Source: an uncultured Opitutia bacterium (lineage in GTDB: Bacteria; Verrucomicrobiota; Verrucomicrobiia; Opitutales; Opitutaceae). From it: a DNA stretch of 64,000 nucleotides. A program made the translations under genes and the position numbers. Shown here one piece after another: positions 17,245 through 25,856 of the stretch. Below the pieces are notes generated by a model. The model was given only the letters and a program-made list of their open reading frames with translations. It did not search any database and was not told the origin of the DNA. The stretch is taken from positions 1 through 64,000 of the forward strand of contig CAIMFY010000066.1 of the NCBI GenBank assembly GCA_903840415.1, given 5' to 3'. Numbering within the stretch: position 1 is the stretch's first letter; every line of letters begins with the position of its first letter.

Positions 17245-18605
17245 AAACAGTCATTTCAGTCCCGACGATCAACGCCAATGACGAGGTGGTTGTAATTGTG
17301 CGATGGCATGTGGCAGACGGTATGCAAATCGAGGCAGGGGTGCCGCTTGTTGACGTGGAAACCACTAAGGCCGTCGCCACCGTGCAGGCGGACCATTCTG
17401 GATGGGTCAGGCGCTGTTGCATCGAAGGTGACGAACTCCCGGTCGGGGCAGACCTCGCATGGGTTTTCAGCAAAGAGGATGAGCTTCCGCCCGTGGTTGA
17501 CAAAGCTGAGGCGAAACCCGCCGACAGCCCCAAGGCCCTGCCGACGCGGGAGGCTCCACGGCCTAACGGACTTCCGACAACGCCTATGGCTGACTTAACG
17601 CCTAGCGAAGTTCCACCGGCATTCTCGACGACAAGATTCTCCCCATTGGCCGAGGAGTTGGCGACCCGGATGCTTGTGGATCTTGACGCGCTGAAGAAAG
17701 AGAATCTCGGCCTCATCACCAGTGCAATGGTGCGGGCTTGGGTCGGGCAAAGCGGGGCTCTAGCAGACCCAGCCTCGCCGCCCGCCGCGGCGGCAGACGG
17801 CATCCGGCGCGAGCGAATTCCGGCGGGCAAGCGCGCGGAGATTGACGCGCTGCGTCAAGGAGCGGGAGAGCACCTGAACAGTTCACTTACGATCTACCTC
17901 AATTCGCGGGAGATCCGCGCTCGCGCCGAGGAGTCTGGTTACGGACTGCTTCCCCTGGTGATCGCGGAACTCTCTCCACTGCTGAAAGGGAATCCGAAAT
18001 TCACTGCTTTTGCCGAAGGTAACGAAATCGGATTCCACAATGCTGTTCACCTGGGGGTGGCGATCGATCTCGGCGACGGACTTCGGGTAGTGACGATCCG
18101 CGACGCCGACCAGCTGGATGCAGCTGCAATCAGCGAGCGCCTGGCGGATCTCACCCTCGACTACATGGGAAAAGTGTTAACGGCCGGTTCGGTGCAGGGC
18201 GCGACCTTTACCGTTACCGATCTCACGGGGCTGGACATACTCCACTTTAAGCCGCTTATCAATGGGCGGCAGTCAGCGATCCTCGGAATAGGAGCTGATT
18301 CGGCGCAAGCCGGTCATCCGATGACGTTGACGATTACGTTTGATCATCGCGTACTCACGGGCCGCGAAGTGGGTGAATTGCTGCAGGCACTTCGTGGTCG
18401 ATTGCTGGCTCATGCGATTGCGCCCTCGGCGGCAGGGACCGAACAGGACAAGGCAAACCTGCCTTGCTGTGATGTCTGCTTGACGGACCTTGCGAGCTAC
18501 TACGAGGAATTTGGCCAGCAAACGTATGCGCATATGCTGCAATACATGCGGCGTGACGGCAGCAGCGGGCTAATTTGCCACCGCTGCCAGGCGGGCTATT
18601 TATAA
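17241..18605 (+). CDS. Lipoyl-bearing E2 acyltransferase with altered active site and zinc-ribbon tail
   Basis: This 454-residue protein has a lipoyl domain (1-78, lipoyl lysine K43 in VETTKAVAT), a linker and a degenerate subunit-binding domain (about 133-168, SPLAEELATRMLVDLDAL). The catalytic domain spans about 190-392. The catalytic histidine H369 is kept in DHRVLTG, but the usual aspartate of DHRxxDG is threonine (T373). An extra tail (about 405-454) has C410-x-x-C413 and C446-x-x-C449, probably zinc-binding. It overlaps the E1 gene and lies 3 bases before the ACP/AcpS gene. The acyl acceptor may be the neighbouring carrier domain rather than CoA; that is inference. Confidence 0.75.
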   Translation: MKTVISVPTINANDEVVVIVRWHVADGMQIEAGVPLVDVETTKAVATVQADHSGWVRRCCIEGDELPVGADLAWVFSKEDELPPVVDKAEAKPADSPKALPTREAPRPNGLPTTPMADLTPSEVPPAFSTTRFSPLAEELATRMLVDLDALKKENLGLITSAMVRAWVGQSGALADPASPPAAAADGIRRERIPAGKRAEIDALRQGAGEHLNSSLTIYLNSREIRARAEESGYGLLPLVIAELSPLLKGNPKFTAFAEGNEIGFHNAVHLGVAIDLGDGLRVVTIRDADQLDAAAISERLADLTLDYMGKVLTAGSVQGATFTVTDLTGLDILHFKPLINGRQSAILGIGADSAQAGHPMTLTITFDHRVLTGREVGELLQALRGRLLAHAIAPSAAGTEQDKANLPCCDVCLTDLASYYEEFGQQTYAHMLQYMRRDGSSGLICHRCQAGYL

Positions 18606-18608
18606 TCC

Positions 18609-19283
18609 ATGCATCCCGCCCTGTCAGTCATCGCACAAATCGGTCGCACGGACGCCGCATCGTTGCGCCCGGAGCATACGCTCAATAGCCTGAAAATAAA
18701 CAAGTCACTCGGGCTTGGCTTGCTGCGCAGCGCACTCGAGCGCCGTTTTCAGCGCAAGCTGCCGGTGATCACGTGGAAGACGACAATTCAAGAACTACTG
18801 GACGCGACAGATGGAGCGGGTGAGGCGCGGCCGGCTCTGCCCGTCGCGCATGGTGTTACTGGTGAAGGCCAGCATCCGGGCTTCGCTGCCAGGCTGGCGA
18901 AAGAACCAAGAGCGGAAGGGTTCGAACTTGGGCACGGTGTAGATATTCAGGAGATATCCGCGCTTCCGGAGACGGCGGATAAATGGGAGGAATACCCATT
19001 TTACGCGGGTCACTTCTCCGCCGACGAGATGGCGGCGGCGCGGGGGAAACCGGATGTGCGCGCCCATCTTGCCGGAATTTGGAGCGCAAAGGAGGCGGTT
19101 AAGAAGTCTGACCCCGAATTGGCGGCGCTTGAGTTCTCCGATATTGCCATTTCGCAGGACCCCAATGGTCGCCCCGAGGTTCAAATCGCTCACCAGAGAT
19201 TGCGGGACCGCTTTGCTGTCATTGTTTCGATCAGCCATAGTTCCCTCTACGCAATTGCGAGCGCCATCACACGGCGGCGGTGA
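18609..19283 (+). CDS. ACP-like domain fused to holo-ACP synthase (AcpS-type)
   Basis: This 224-residue protein has two parts. Residues 1-68 have the helix pattern of an acyl carrier protein (LRPEHTLNSLKINKSLGLGLL then TTIQELL), with Ser33 at the phosphopantetheine position but NKSLG instead of DSL. Residues about 107-222 are a 4'-phosphopantetheinyl transferase of AcpS type: GHGVDIQEI (D112), GIWSAKEAVKK (E162) and SISHSSLYAIA (H210). It could prime its own carrier domain with coenzyme A's pantetheine arm. Placement between E2 and an acyltransferase gene suggests a protein-bound acyl intermediate. Confidence 0.65.
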   Translation: MHPALSVIAQIGRTDAASLRPEHTLNSLKINKSLGLGLLRSALERRFQRKLPVITWKTTIQELLDATDGAGEARPALPVAHGVTGEGQHPGFAARLAKEPRAEGFELGHGVDIQEISALPETADKWEEYPFYAGHFSADEMAAARGKPDVRAHLAGIWSAKEAVKKSDPELAALEFSDIAISQDPNGRPEVQIAHQRLRDRFAVIVSISHSSLYAIASAITRRR

Positions 19284-19284
19284 T

Positions 19285-19839
19285 ATGAACACTTTCAAGA
19301 CGAATCTCCGCCGGGTTGCCTCGGGGGCATTAATGTATGCCTGCAATCATGTGGTTAATCGAATTCCCCTACATTCATGGCGGATTCACATTTACCAGAA
19401 GATCTACGGTTTTGACTTGGATCACGGGTCGACCATCCTGCTCGGCGTCAAATTCTACGGCTCGAAACGGTTCAGCCTGGGCAAAGGCAGCGTAATAAAT
19501 GATGGATGCCGCCTTGATAATCGCGCCGGCATAACCATTGGGAATAGCGTTTCGCTTTCCTCCGAAGTCGCCGTGATTACCGCGGACCATAACGTGCAGG
19601 ATAGCGCCTTCGAACCGAGCCTCAGGTCCGTAAGCATCGGGGATTTCGTGTATGTCGGAATTCGTGCAACGATCCTCCCCGGGGTGACAATTGGTACCGG
19701 GGCAGTCGTTGCCGCGTCTTCCCTGGTGACGGCCGATATTCCTCCCTTTTCGATCGTTGCCGGAAATCCGGCGAAAATCATCGGGTGGAGGAGCAAAGAC
19801 CTGAGCTACACATTGGATTACCGCCCATATTTTCAATAA
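19285..19839 (+). CDS. Left-handed beta-helix (hexapeptide) acyltransferase
   Basis: A 184-residue acyltransferase of the LbetaH family, starting at the ATG one base after the AcpS stop. Hexapeptide rungs run from about 60 to 165 (GSVINDGCRLDNRAGITIGN, VSIGDFVYVGIRATILPGVTIGTGAVV), with the catalytic histidine in ITADHNV and the closing GNPAKIIGW. It resembles WbbJ/WcaF-type sugar O-acyltransferases. As the last gene of the E1-E2-ACP/AcpS series it is the likely transferase that places the acyl group on a sugar. Confidence 0.8.
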   Translation: MNTFKTNLRRVASGALMYACNHVVNRIPLHSWRIHIYQKIYGFDLDHGSTILLGVKFYGSKRFSLGKGSVINDGCRLDNRAGITIGNSVSLSSEVAVITADHNVQDSAFEPSLRSVSIGDFVYVGIRATILPGVTIGTGAVVAASSLVTADIPPFSIVAGNPAKIIGWRSKDLSYTLDYRPYFQ

Positions 19840-19846
19840 CTGATAA

Positions 19847-21058
19847 ATGCGATTCGTATACATAGATGAAAACTTTAGCGATGCAGGGGGGCATAATGCC
19901 GACTACGCACTCGGCATTCTAAGTGCGTGCGAAAAGCGCGAGCACTCATGCGCCATTTACGCAAACAGGCGCCTAGATTCCTCGTTTCTCAGTTTCAGCG
20001 GCATTATCCCCGTTTTTAGCATCAAGACCTCAACGCTGCATCAGATCGGCCTTGGGCGCGGACTGGGGCGGTTGGGTCAAGCGATGCGCCTAGCCTATAG
20101 CAATATCTCCCATGGTTTGGATCTGCTCAGGAAGGTCAATATTGGCAAGGATTGCTCGTTGGTGCTAATTGCGGGCATATCGCCCCGGGTAACTTTGGCG
20201 TATTTAGTTTGGTTCGCCTATTTGTCACTGATTGGAATGCGAACCAACATAGCGATATTGCTTCATGATCAGGCACCAGGTTTTGCCGGTCTTGAGTTGA
20301 GGCTGTTGCGGATGGCTGGATTCCGGCAGAAAATAGATTTTGCCGCACAGTCTCCCTCAATAGCTGAACAATTCCGGATTAGATTCCATGAACCCATCTG
20401 CATAATGCCGATGCCGATGGTGGATCATTCGCGCAGGAAGCCTTCGGCGGAGGGAGCCGGCCAAATTCGCAAGGAGAAAATAAACGTGCTTTATCTTGGC
20501 CTCGCTTCTTCCGCGAAAGGCTTTGGTTTCTTGGTCGATACTCTCACTTCGTGCAGAGCCATTGACGCCTTGGGGGGTGCTTTGAAATTCACCATTCAGT
20601 ATAACCCAGTTAAGGGGGATGAGTTGGCCAAGCAAGCTGGTGAGCGCCTGTCGGCGGCTGCCGAGAGTTGCCACATGATTACTGTTCTCAGAGGGCCCTT
20701 GGCGAAGGATGCCTATGAGACACAACTTGTTATGGCTGACGTTATGATATTGCCCTATGATCCGAGGTGTTATCGATATATCCAATCTGGAATCATTACG
20801 CAGGCCATTGCGGCCGGGAAGCCACTGATTGTCTCCGCGGACAGTAATTTGGAAAAAGAGATGCAACTTCACGGTTCGGGAATAAGTTTTGAATATGGAT
20901 CGCCCGCATCGTTCATGGATGCCCTGTGCCATCTCGTGGACAACCTAGATGACTTTTCCGGCAAAGCAGCGCTGAAGTCGGCCGCCTATCTCCAAATGCA
21001 CGGCCCCGCGGCCTATGTGGCAAAAATGGAAGCAATGGCAACCGGTCGCCCAGAATGA
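19847..21058 (+). CDS. Glycosyltransferase, GT-B fold (family 4-like)
   Basis: A 403-residue protein beginning MRFVYIDENFSDAGGHNADY, an N-terminal GT-B start with a glycine-rich acceptor loop. The C-terminal half has INVLYLGLASSAKGFGFLV (about 211-229), the donor-site region ADVMILPYDPRCYRYIQSG, then QAIAAGKPLIVS. Sequence is more diverged than typical GT4 enzymes, so donor and linkage are unknown. It sits between the acyltransferase and Wzx flippase genes and presumably adds one sugar of the repeat unit on the cytoplasmic face. Confidence 0.65.
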   Translation: MRFVYIDENFSDAGGHNADYALGILSACEKREHSCAIYANRRLDSSFLSFSGIIPVFSIKTSTLHQIGLGRGLGRLGQAMRLAYSNISHGLDLLRKVNIGKDCSLVLIAGISPRVTLAYLVWFAYLSLIGMRTNIAILLHDQAPGFAGLELRLLRMAGFRQKIDFAAQSPSIAEQFRIRFHEPICIMPMPMVDHSRRKPSAEGAGQIRKEKINVLYLGLASSAKGFGFLVDTLTSCRAIDALGGALKFTIQYNPVKGDELAKQAGERLSAAAESCHMITVLRGPLAKDAYETQLVMADVMILPYDPRCYRYIQSGIITQAIAAGKPLIVSADSNLEKEMQLHGSGISFEYGSPASFMDALCHLVDNLDDFSGKAALKSAAYLQMHGPAAYVAKMEAMATGRPE

Positions 21059-21086
21059 GAATGGCGGCAAAGTTAGTTGGCGGCAA

Positions 21087-22574
21087 ATGATGGATAATAT
21101 CCTCAAACGCCTCTTGAAAGGCACGTTTTGGTCGGTGGCGGCCACTGGGTTATCCTCGGTTTTCAATCTGCTGGCAGGGGTGATTTGTGCTCGGACCCTA
21201 GGGAAGGAAGTATTTGGCCAAATGGGTGTGCTGCAGAGCACGGTCGGATTTGTCGGCCTGCTGGCGGGTCTCGGCTTGGGCACCACTGCGACGCGATTTG
21301 TATCTCGGTATCTTCTTTCTGATCCCGCCAGATGCGGCCGTTTGCTCGGCGGCATACTGCTCATGGCTGCCTCGACAATATTTGCCGGCTCGCTGCTGTT
21401 ACTGCTGGGCGCCCGAGTCGTCGCTGCCAACTGGCTGCAAAGTCCGGGGTTGGAAACCCCGGTGAGAATTTGTGCGGCCTGGGTATTTGCCCTTGCTGCA
21501 GGAGAGTTGATCATGGCGGCGCTGGCCGGTCTCGAGTCATTTCGGGCGGTTGCGGCGCAAAGTTTCATCAGGGGAAGCTTGGTTTTTGTGGGAACAGTCG
21601 CTGGACTTAGGTGGGGACTGGAGGGGGCCCTTGTCGGTTGGTCGTTTGGCCTGGCCGCCAGCGGCCTTGTCTTGCTGCGAGTCCTCTGGCGGGAATGCGC
21701 CCGGCACGGAATTCGTATCAGCTACATAAAATCGGCAGAGGACGTGCGATCCGTGCTTGGCTACGCGTTGCCCACATTGATCAGCGGCCTAGCCTCTGCC
21801 CCCTTCGTTTGGTTCGCCAACACGATTATTGTAAGGAATCCCGGTGGGTATGAGCAAATGGCACTGTTAACCGTAGTCTACCAATGGCGCGGCGTATTCA
21901 CCTATTTACCAGTCAGCGTTTCTAGGGTAGTCCTGCCATTGCTGAGTTCGAGCGATACGGCCAGCGTATCCCATGCTGGCCAGGCCTTTGCGATCAGCAA
22001 TCTCGTGAATCAGTTTGTCGTTTGGGGCGGCGGAATCGTGCTGCTTTGCCTTTCCGGCGTTTTGCTCTCGTTCTATGGCGAGGGGTTTCAATCCGGCCGT
22101 GTAGCCTTCACGCTGGTACTCGGTGGAACCATGGTCGGATTTGCCGGGAATTCGCTTGGTAGCCTGATCCTGGCGCGGGGCTTACTCTGGTTGGGCATAG
22201 CGGGTAATTTGTTAACCGGTCTTAGCCTAGTGGTTTGTGTGCTGCTGATCAGTCACCAGCGCGGGGCGGTGGCGGTGGGGATCGGTACGATGATCGGCTA
22301 TACCCTCAATTTGTCCCTTTGCGTGACGGTGTTAACCTGGCGCAAAGAAATCTCTGCCCAGATCGGATGGAGAATATTTGGCGCGGCCATGGCGGCCGTG
22401 ATTATTGTGCTAGCCATGGCGCAGGCATCCCCACTGGTGGCCGCCGCGGCGGGCGTCCTTATTCTTCCGGCATCACTGGTAGCCGTTTTTCAAGTATTCG
22501 CGAAGCCTGAGGGGTTTTCGCTTTCCTCATTATTATCTTTTACTCGGAAATCCGAGCCCCGCACGGCGGTCTGA
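21087..22574 (+). CDS. wzx: Wzx-type lipid-linked oligosaccharide flippase
   Basis: A 495-residue polytopic protein with about 12-14 hydrophobic helices and the family start region LKRLLKGTFWSVAATGLSSVFNLL, typical of the polysaccharide transporter (MOP/MATE-like) superfamily. The start MMDN at 21087 is chosen; an ATG at 21015 exists but overlaps the previous gene by 44 bases. Wzx flips undecaprenyl-diphosphate-linked units to the periplasm, where the Wzy at 25853 can polymerise them. It lies in the middle of the glycosyltransferase genes. Confidence 0.85.
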   Translation: MMDNILKRLLKGTFWSVAATGLSSVFNLLAGVICARTLGKEVFGQMGVLQSTVGFVGLLAGLGLGTTATRFVSRYLLSDPARCGRLLGGILLMAASTIFAGSLLLLLGARVVAANWLQSPGLETPVRICAAWVFALAAGELIMAALAGLESFRAVAAQSFIRGSLVFVGTVAGLRWGLEGALVGWSFGLAASGLVLLRVLWRECARHGIRISYIKSAEDVRSVLGYALPTLISGLASAPFVWFANTIIVRNPGGYEQMALLTVVYQWRGVFTYLPVSVSRVVLPLLSSSDTASVSHAGQAFAISNLVNQFVVWGGGIVLLCLSGVLLSFYGEGFQSGRVAFTLVLGGTMVGFAGNSLGSLILARGLLWLGIAGNLLTGLSLVVCVLLISHQRGAVAVGIGTMIGYTLNLSLCVTVLTWRKEISAQIGWRIFGAAMAAVIIVLAMAQASPLVAAAAGVLILPASLVAVFQVFAKPEGFSLSSLLSFTRKSEPRTAV

Positions 22575-22578
22575 TATT

Positions 22579-23424
22579 ATGATATTACAATTGAAAATAT
22601 TCATCGCCAAATGGACTAGCGGAATCGTGCCTTACAAGTGTATCAACGATCACTGGTATCGACTCCCGTTCGGCGTGTCCCGGGCTTTCGCGCCCTGGAA
22701 GAAGCATATTCTGGAGCCCTACGAACTGGACGCGATCAGGAAATATGGGGCAAAGGATGGCGTGTACCTTGATATTGGAGCGAATGTCGGCCTGCTAACT
22801 CTGGCCATGCGGGAGTGGGCCGGAACTGCAGCCCGGATTTATGCGGTGGAACCAAATCCCCATGCGTTTGAACTGCTGGGTGGGGTCTTACGCTTGAACC
22901 GGATGAACCCGGCCGGCACTTGGGCCCTCGCCATCTCAGATTACTGTGGCACTACCAAGTTCCAAGTTTCCCAAAGGGACTCTTTGGGGGTTATGTCTTC
23001 TCTGAGGCGCAACGATCCCCTGGCGTCCGAGGTGGAAGTGCCCTGCATGACCATTGATGCACTGTGTCGGCAGTGGGACAGATTGGATTATATCAAAATT
23101 GATGTCGAAGGAGCCGAGATTTTGGTCCTGACGGGTGCGCAGGCGACCCTCATCCGACTGCGCCCGGTGGTTCAAGTTGAAGTGCACGGCCCGTTTCTTG
23201 GCGCTTTCGGCCACAGCGTCGGTCAACTTTTCGACCTGATGAGTGGGCTCGGCTACGTGGCGATCAATGCCGTGACATCGGAAGTAACGAACGCTGCTGC
23301 CTTCAATACGGATACAGCCCTCGATGCGAGGCACCCCTTGACGCGCGAAAACATGCGATATTCGGGCTACGGCCATGTGGTATTCAGACCGGGAGCGGAC
23401 AATCCCGGAGGCTCCGATGCCTGA
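22579..23424 (+). CDS. FkbM-family methyltransferase
   Basis: A 281-residue SAM-dependent methyltransferase. Motif I is GVYLDIGANVGLLTLAMR (about 60-77), followed by YAVEPNP, the acidic motif and the FkbM signature DYIKIDVEGAEILVLTGA. It starts 4 bases after wzx and its end overlaps the next glycosyltransferase by 8 bases, so the genes are cotranscribed. It probably O-methylates a sugar of the repeat unit. It is only distantly like the FkbM protein at 14344, suggesting separate targets. Confidence 0.8.
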   Translation: MILQLKIFIAKWTSGIVPYKCINDHWYRLPFGVSRAFAPWKKHILEPYELDAIRKYGAKDGVYLDIGANVGLLTLAMREWAGTAARIYAVEPNPHAFELLGGVLRLNRMNPAGTWALAISDYCGTTKFQVSQRDSLGVMSSLRRNDPLASEVEVPCMTIDALCRQWDRLDYIKIDVEGAEILVLTGAQATLIRLRPVVQVEVHGPFLGAFGHSVGQLFDLMSGLGYVAINAVTSEVTNAAAFNTDTALDARHPLTRENMRYSGYGHVVFRPGADNPGGSDA

Positions 23425-24598
23425 GCAGATGCCCGGTCTTCCGCGGCTGCTGGTCATTGCGTGTTATCCCCCGGAAGGCGGGGGCGGAGGAGGGGTGATC
23501 ATGCGCTCACTGTTAAAGGAATATCCAGATGAAAGCATTATGTGGCTGGCCCTGCGCCCAGATCGGTCGAAGCGCAAGAAATGGTATCGCCCGGAAGTTT
23601 CCCGCTGGATTATGCCCTTCTATGTGCCGGCTAAAGTCGGGAGGCTGATTGGGCTCGCGGCGGCGGGAAGAATCGAGGCACTGCTCGAAAGGGTGGCGGT
23701 TGTTTTTGCGCAATTTGCCGTCAGAAAACACAAGCCGAGTGACATCTTGGTAGTCGCGGATTTCTTCACGATTCGCTCGGCGAGTATCATTATCAATAAA
23801 TTCCCGGCGCGCAGGTTTCACCTCACGGTGCACGATGACCCGTTGATTACGGCGCGGATGATTGGATCGGGCGTCAATTTACAGAAGCTAGAGGAGGCAT
23901 TTGCTGCGCTTTGCCGGCGAGCAGTGACCGTCGACTGTGTTTCGGCCAGGATGGCCCTGAAATATAAGACTGAATATGGTATTCAGTCACAGATAATCAC
24001 GCGATGCGCGGAGGATTCATACCTTGCACAGCTTAAATTAAAAGCAGTTCGTCCGAAAAGCGATGAAATCAACATGATCCTGTGTGGTTGGGGCGATTGC
24101 CCGCCCCCCTGGCCAGACAACCTTATGGAGGCCCTGCGGTTCGTCAGAAACCAACTCAAGGTGAATTTTCATGTCTTTGATCCCAAGTTTCTGAAGTATC
24201 AAGGGTGCGGATGGGTATTTTTCCATGAGCACATGCCAGAGATCGAGTTTGATGCACTGCTCGCGGAAATGGATATCAGCTACGCGCCGGACCCGTTTAC
24301 GGAAGAGGGCCGGCGCTTCGCCGCGATGTCCTTGTCGACTAAAGTGGTGACCAGCCTTTGCGCCGGCTTGCCATTTGTTTACCATGGCCCGTATGATTCG
24401 ACTGTGGGCGATCTGGTGCGCGAGGATCCATTGTTGGGCCTCATCGTAGAGAGCCAGTCCCCGAACGACCTTGCGCAGGGGATCCTTGCAATTTGGGAAA
24501 ACTACACTGCGCGAGTCGCCGCCTGCAGGACCTTTGCGCAGGAGCATTATTCAGCCAGCGTGATAAGGAGGAAGTTCCTTTCTAGGTTCGAGCATTAA
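23417..24598 (+). CDS. Probable glycosyltransferase (GT-B fold)
   Basis: A 393-residue protein from the ATG at 23417; the frame can extend to 23375. It opens with LLVIACYPPEGGGGGGVIMRSLL, a glycine-rich GT4-style N-terminal loop, and has a C-terminal donor half with EMDISYAPDPF, then VTSLCAGLPFVYHGPYDSTVGDLV. The match to any defined GT family is weak, so donor and acceptor cannot be assigned. Position between FkbM and another glycosyltransferase supports a role in assembling the same oligosaccharide. Confidence 0.6.
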   Translation: MPEQMPGLPRLLVIACYPPEGGGGGGVIMRSLLKEYPDESIMWLALRPDRSKRKKWYRPEVSRWIMPFYVPAKVGRLIGLAAAGRIEALLERVAVVFAQFAVRKHKPSDILVVADFFTIRSASIIINKFPARRFHLTVHDDPLITARMIGSGVNLQKLEEAFAALCRRAVTVDCVSARMALKYKTEYGIQSQIITRCAEDSYLAQLKLKAVRPKSDEINMILCGWGDCPPPWPDNLMEALRFVRNQLKVNFHVFDPKFLKYQGCGWVFFHEHMPEIEFDALLAEMDISYAPDPFTEEGRRFAAMSLSTKVVTSLCAGLPFVYHGPYDSTVGDLVREDPLLGLIVESQSPNDLAQGILAIWENYTARVAACRTFAQEHYSASVIRRKFLSRFEH

Positions 24599-24647
24599 CT
24601 GTACTGAAAAGCACGCTCCGCTAAGTCATTCAGAGGCTGTTTCCTAC

Positions 24648-25856
24648 ATGCGCATCCTTCTAGCCAGTGCGTACGATCCCTTGAACCAAACGCAAGGGCA
24701 AGGCGTTATTATTAAGCATACGCTAAATGCCGGAATGGCAGGCCATCCGAGCGAAGGGATCGAGATCGGTTTATCGTTGTTTCGCGATGGCGCCCGCAGA
24801 CCCAAGAACGAAATGGTTACGCATTTTACTAATATACGCAAGGAGCAGTATCAGCCCGCGCCTAGTTTGAACAGGCTTTCATTGATCCGTGATTTGTTAA
24901 ACCTACCATTGACACGCTCGGAGCGTGACTATGTTTCACGAATTGCTGATATCGCCAAGAAATACGATATCGTGTTGTGGTTTGGCTCCCCTTACGATCC
25001 GGTAACGCACCGAATTGCCCATGAGATAGAGTGCCCGGTCCTTTGCCACGTAAACGATTCGATTTCTCTGCACGAGGAGCGTCGCGAAGGGCGAGGAGCA
25101 ATTTTACGGCGGGTAATTGCCGCAAGGGTGGAAGGGGAAATGCTGCGGAATGCCGGGTTTGCGGCGATAGTTTATGTCGGCGCAGTTGATGCGGAAAAGG
25201 CCCAGACTATTCTTCAGGGCGCGGAAACAATCACTGCTGTGTCGCGCATTCCATTGGGAGTTGATACAGATTATTTCCGTCCACGCGCTGGAAGACCGGC
25301 TAAGCGAAAGACAATCTTGTTCGCAGGCTCAATGTGCTACGCCCCGAATATTGACGCCGCTAGGCGCTTGGTCCTTGAGATTTTGCCACTTGTCCAATGC
25401 AGCCCACTTGTGCGCATTGTGGGCCACAGCCCGCCAAAAGAAGTTCAAGTTCTGGCAAATCGCGGGGATGGCACTAGTATCGTGGTCACAGGGAGGGTTG
25501 AAGATATCAGCGAGGAGTATCGGAATGCCGATCTGCTTGTCGCGCCCCTTGAGCGCGGGGCTGGGATGCAATTTAAGGTGCTGGATGCACTGGCTTCAGG
25601 AGTACCCGTTGTGACATCGCCACTAGTCGCCGGTGGGATAGGTCCGCAAGTGCCGGGGTTGTTTGTCTGCCGCAGTGCTGCGGAATATGCGGCAAAAATC
25701 GACCAGCTGCTGCAGTCTGATCAATTCAGGCTCGACAGAGGTGTAGCTGGTAGAGCGCACGTCGAGAGATATTATACTTGGGCGAAACGAACGCGCAGCC
25801 TATTAGACCTGCTTGGAGCGACAATCGTAAGAAAACGACCAAGGGCAATAAAGTGA
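24648..25856 (+). CDS. Glycosyltransferase family 4-like protein
   Basis: A 402-residue GT-B enzyme. The N-terminal domain starts MRILLASAYDPLNQTQGQG. The C-terminal donor domain begins near residue 220 (KRKTILFAGSMCYAPNIDAA) and holds ADLLVAPLERGAGMQFKVLDALASGVPVV, the typical GT4 donor-site region. The IPLGVDTDYFRP linker before it is also a GT4 mark. The stop overlaps the GTG start of the polymerase gene. Sugar specificity is unknown. Confidence 0.8.
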   Translation: MRILLASAYDPLNQTQGQGVIIKHTLNAGMAGHPSEGIEIGLSLFRDGARRPKNEMVTHFTNIRKEQYQPAPSLNRLSLIRDLLNLPLTRSERDYVSRIADIAKKYDIVLWFGSPYDPVTHRIAHEIECPVLCHVNDSISLHEERREGRGAILRRVIAARVEGEMLRNAGFAAIVYVGAVDAEKAQTILQGAETITAVSRIPLGVDTDYFRPRAGRPAKRKTILFAGSMCYAPNIDAARRLVLEILPLVQCSPLVRIVGHSPPKEVQVLANRGDGTSIVVTGRVEDISEEYRNADLLVAPLERGAGMQFKVLDALASGVPVVTSPLVAGGIGPQVPGLFVCRSAAEYAAKIDQLLQSDQFRLDRGVAGRAHVERYYTWAKRTRSLLDLLGATIVRKRPRAIK

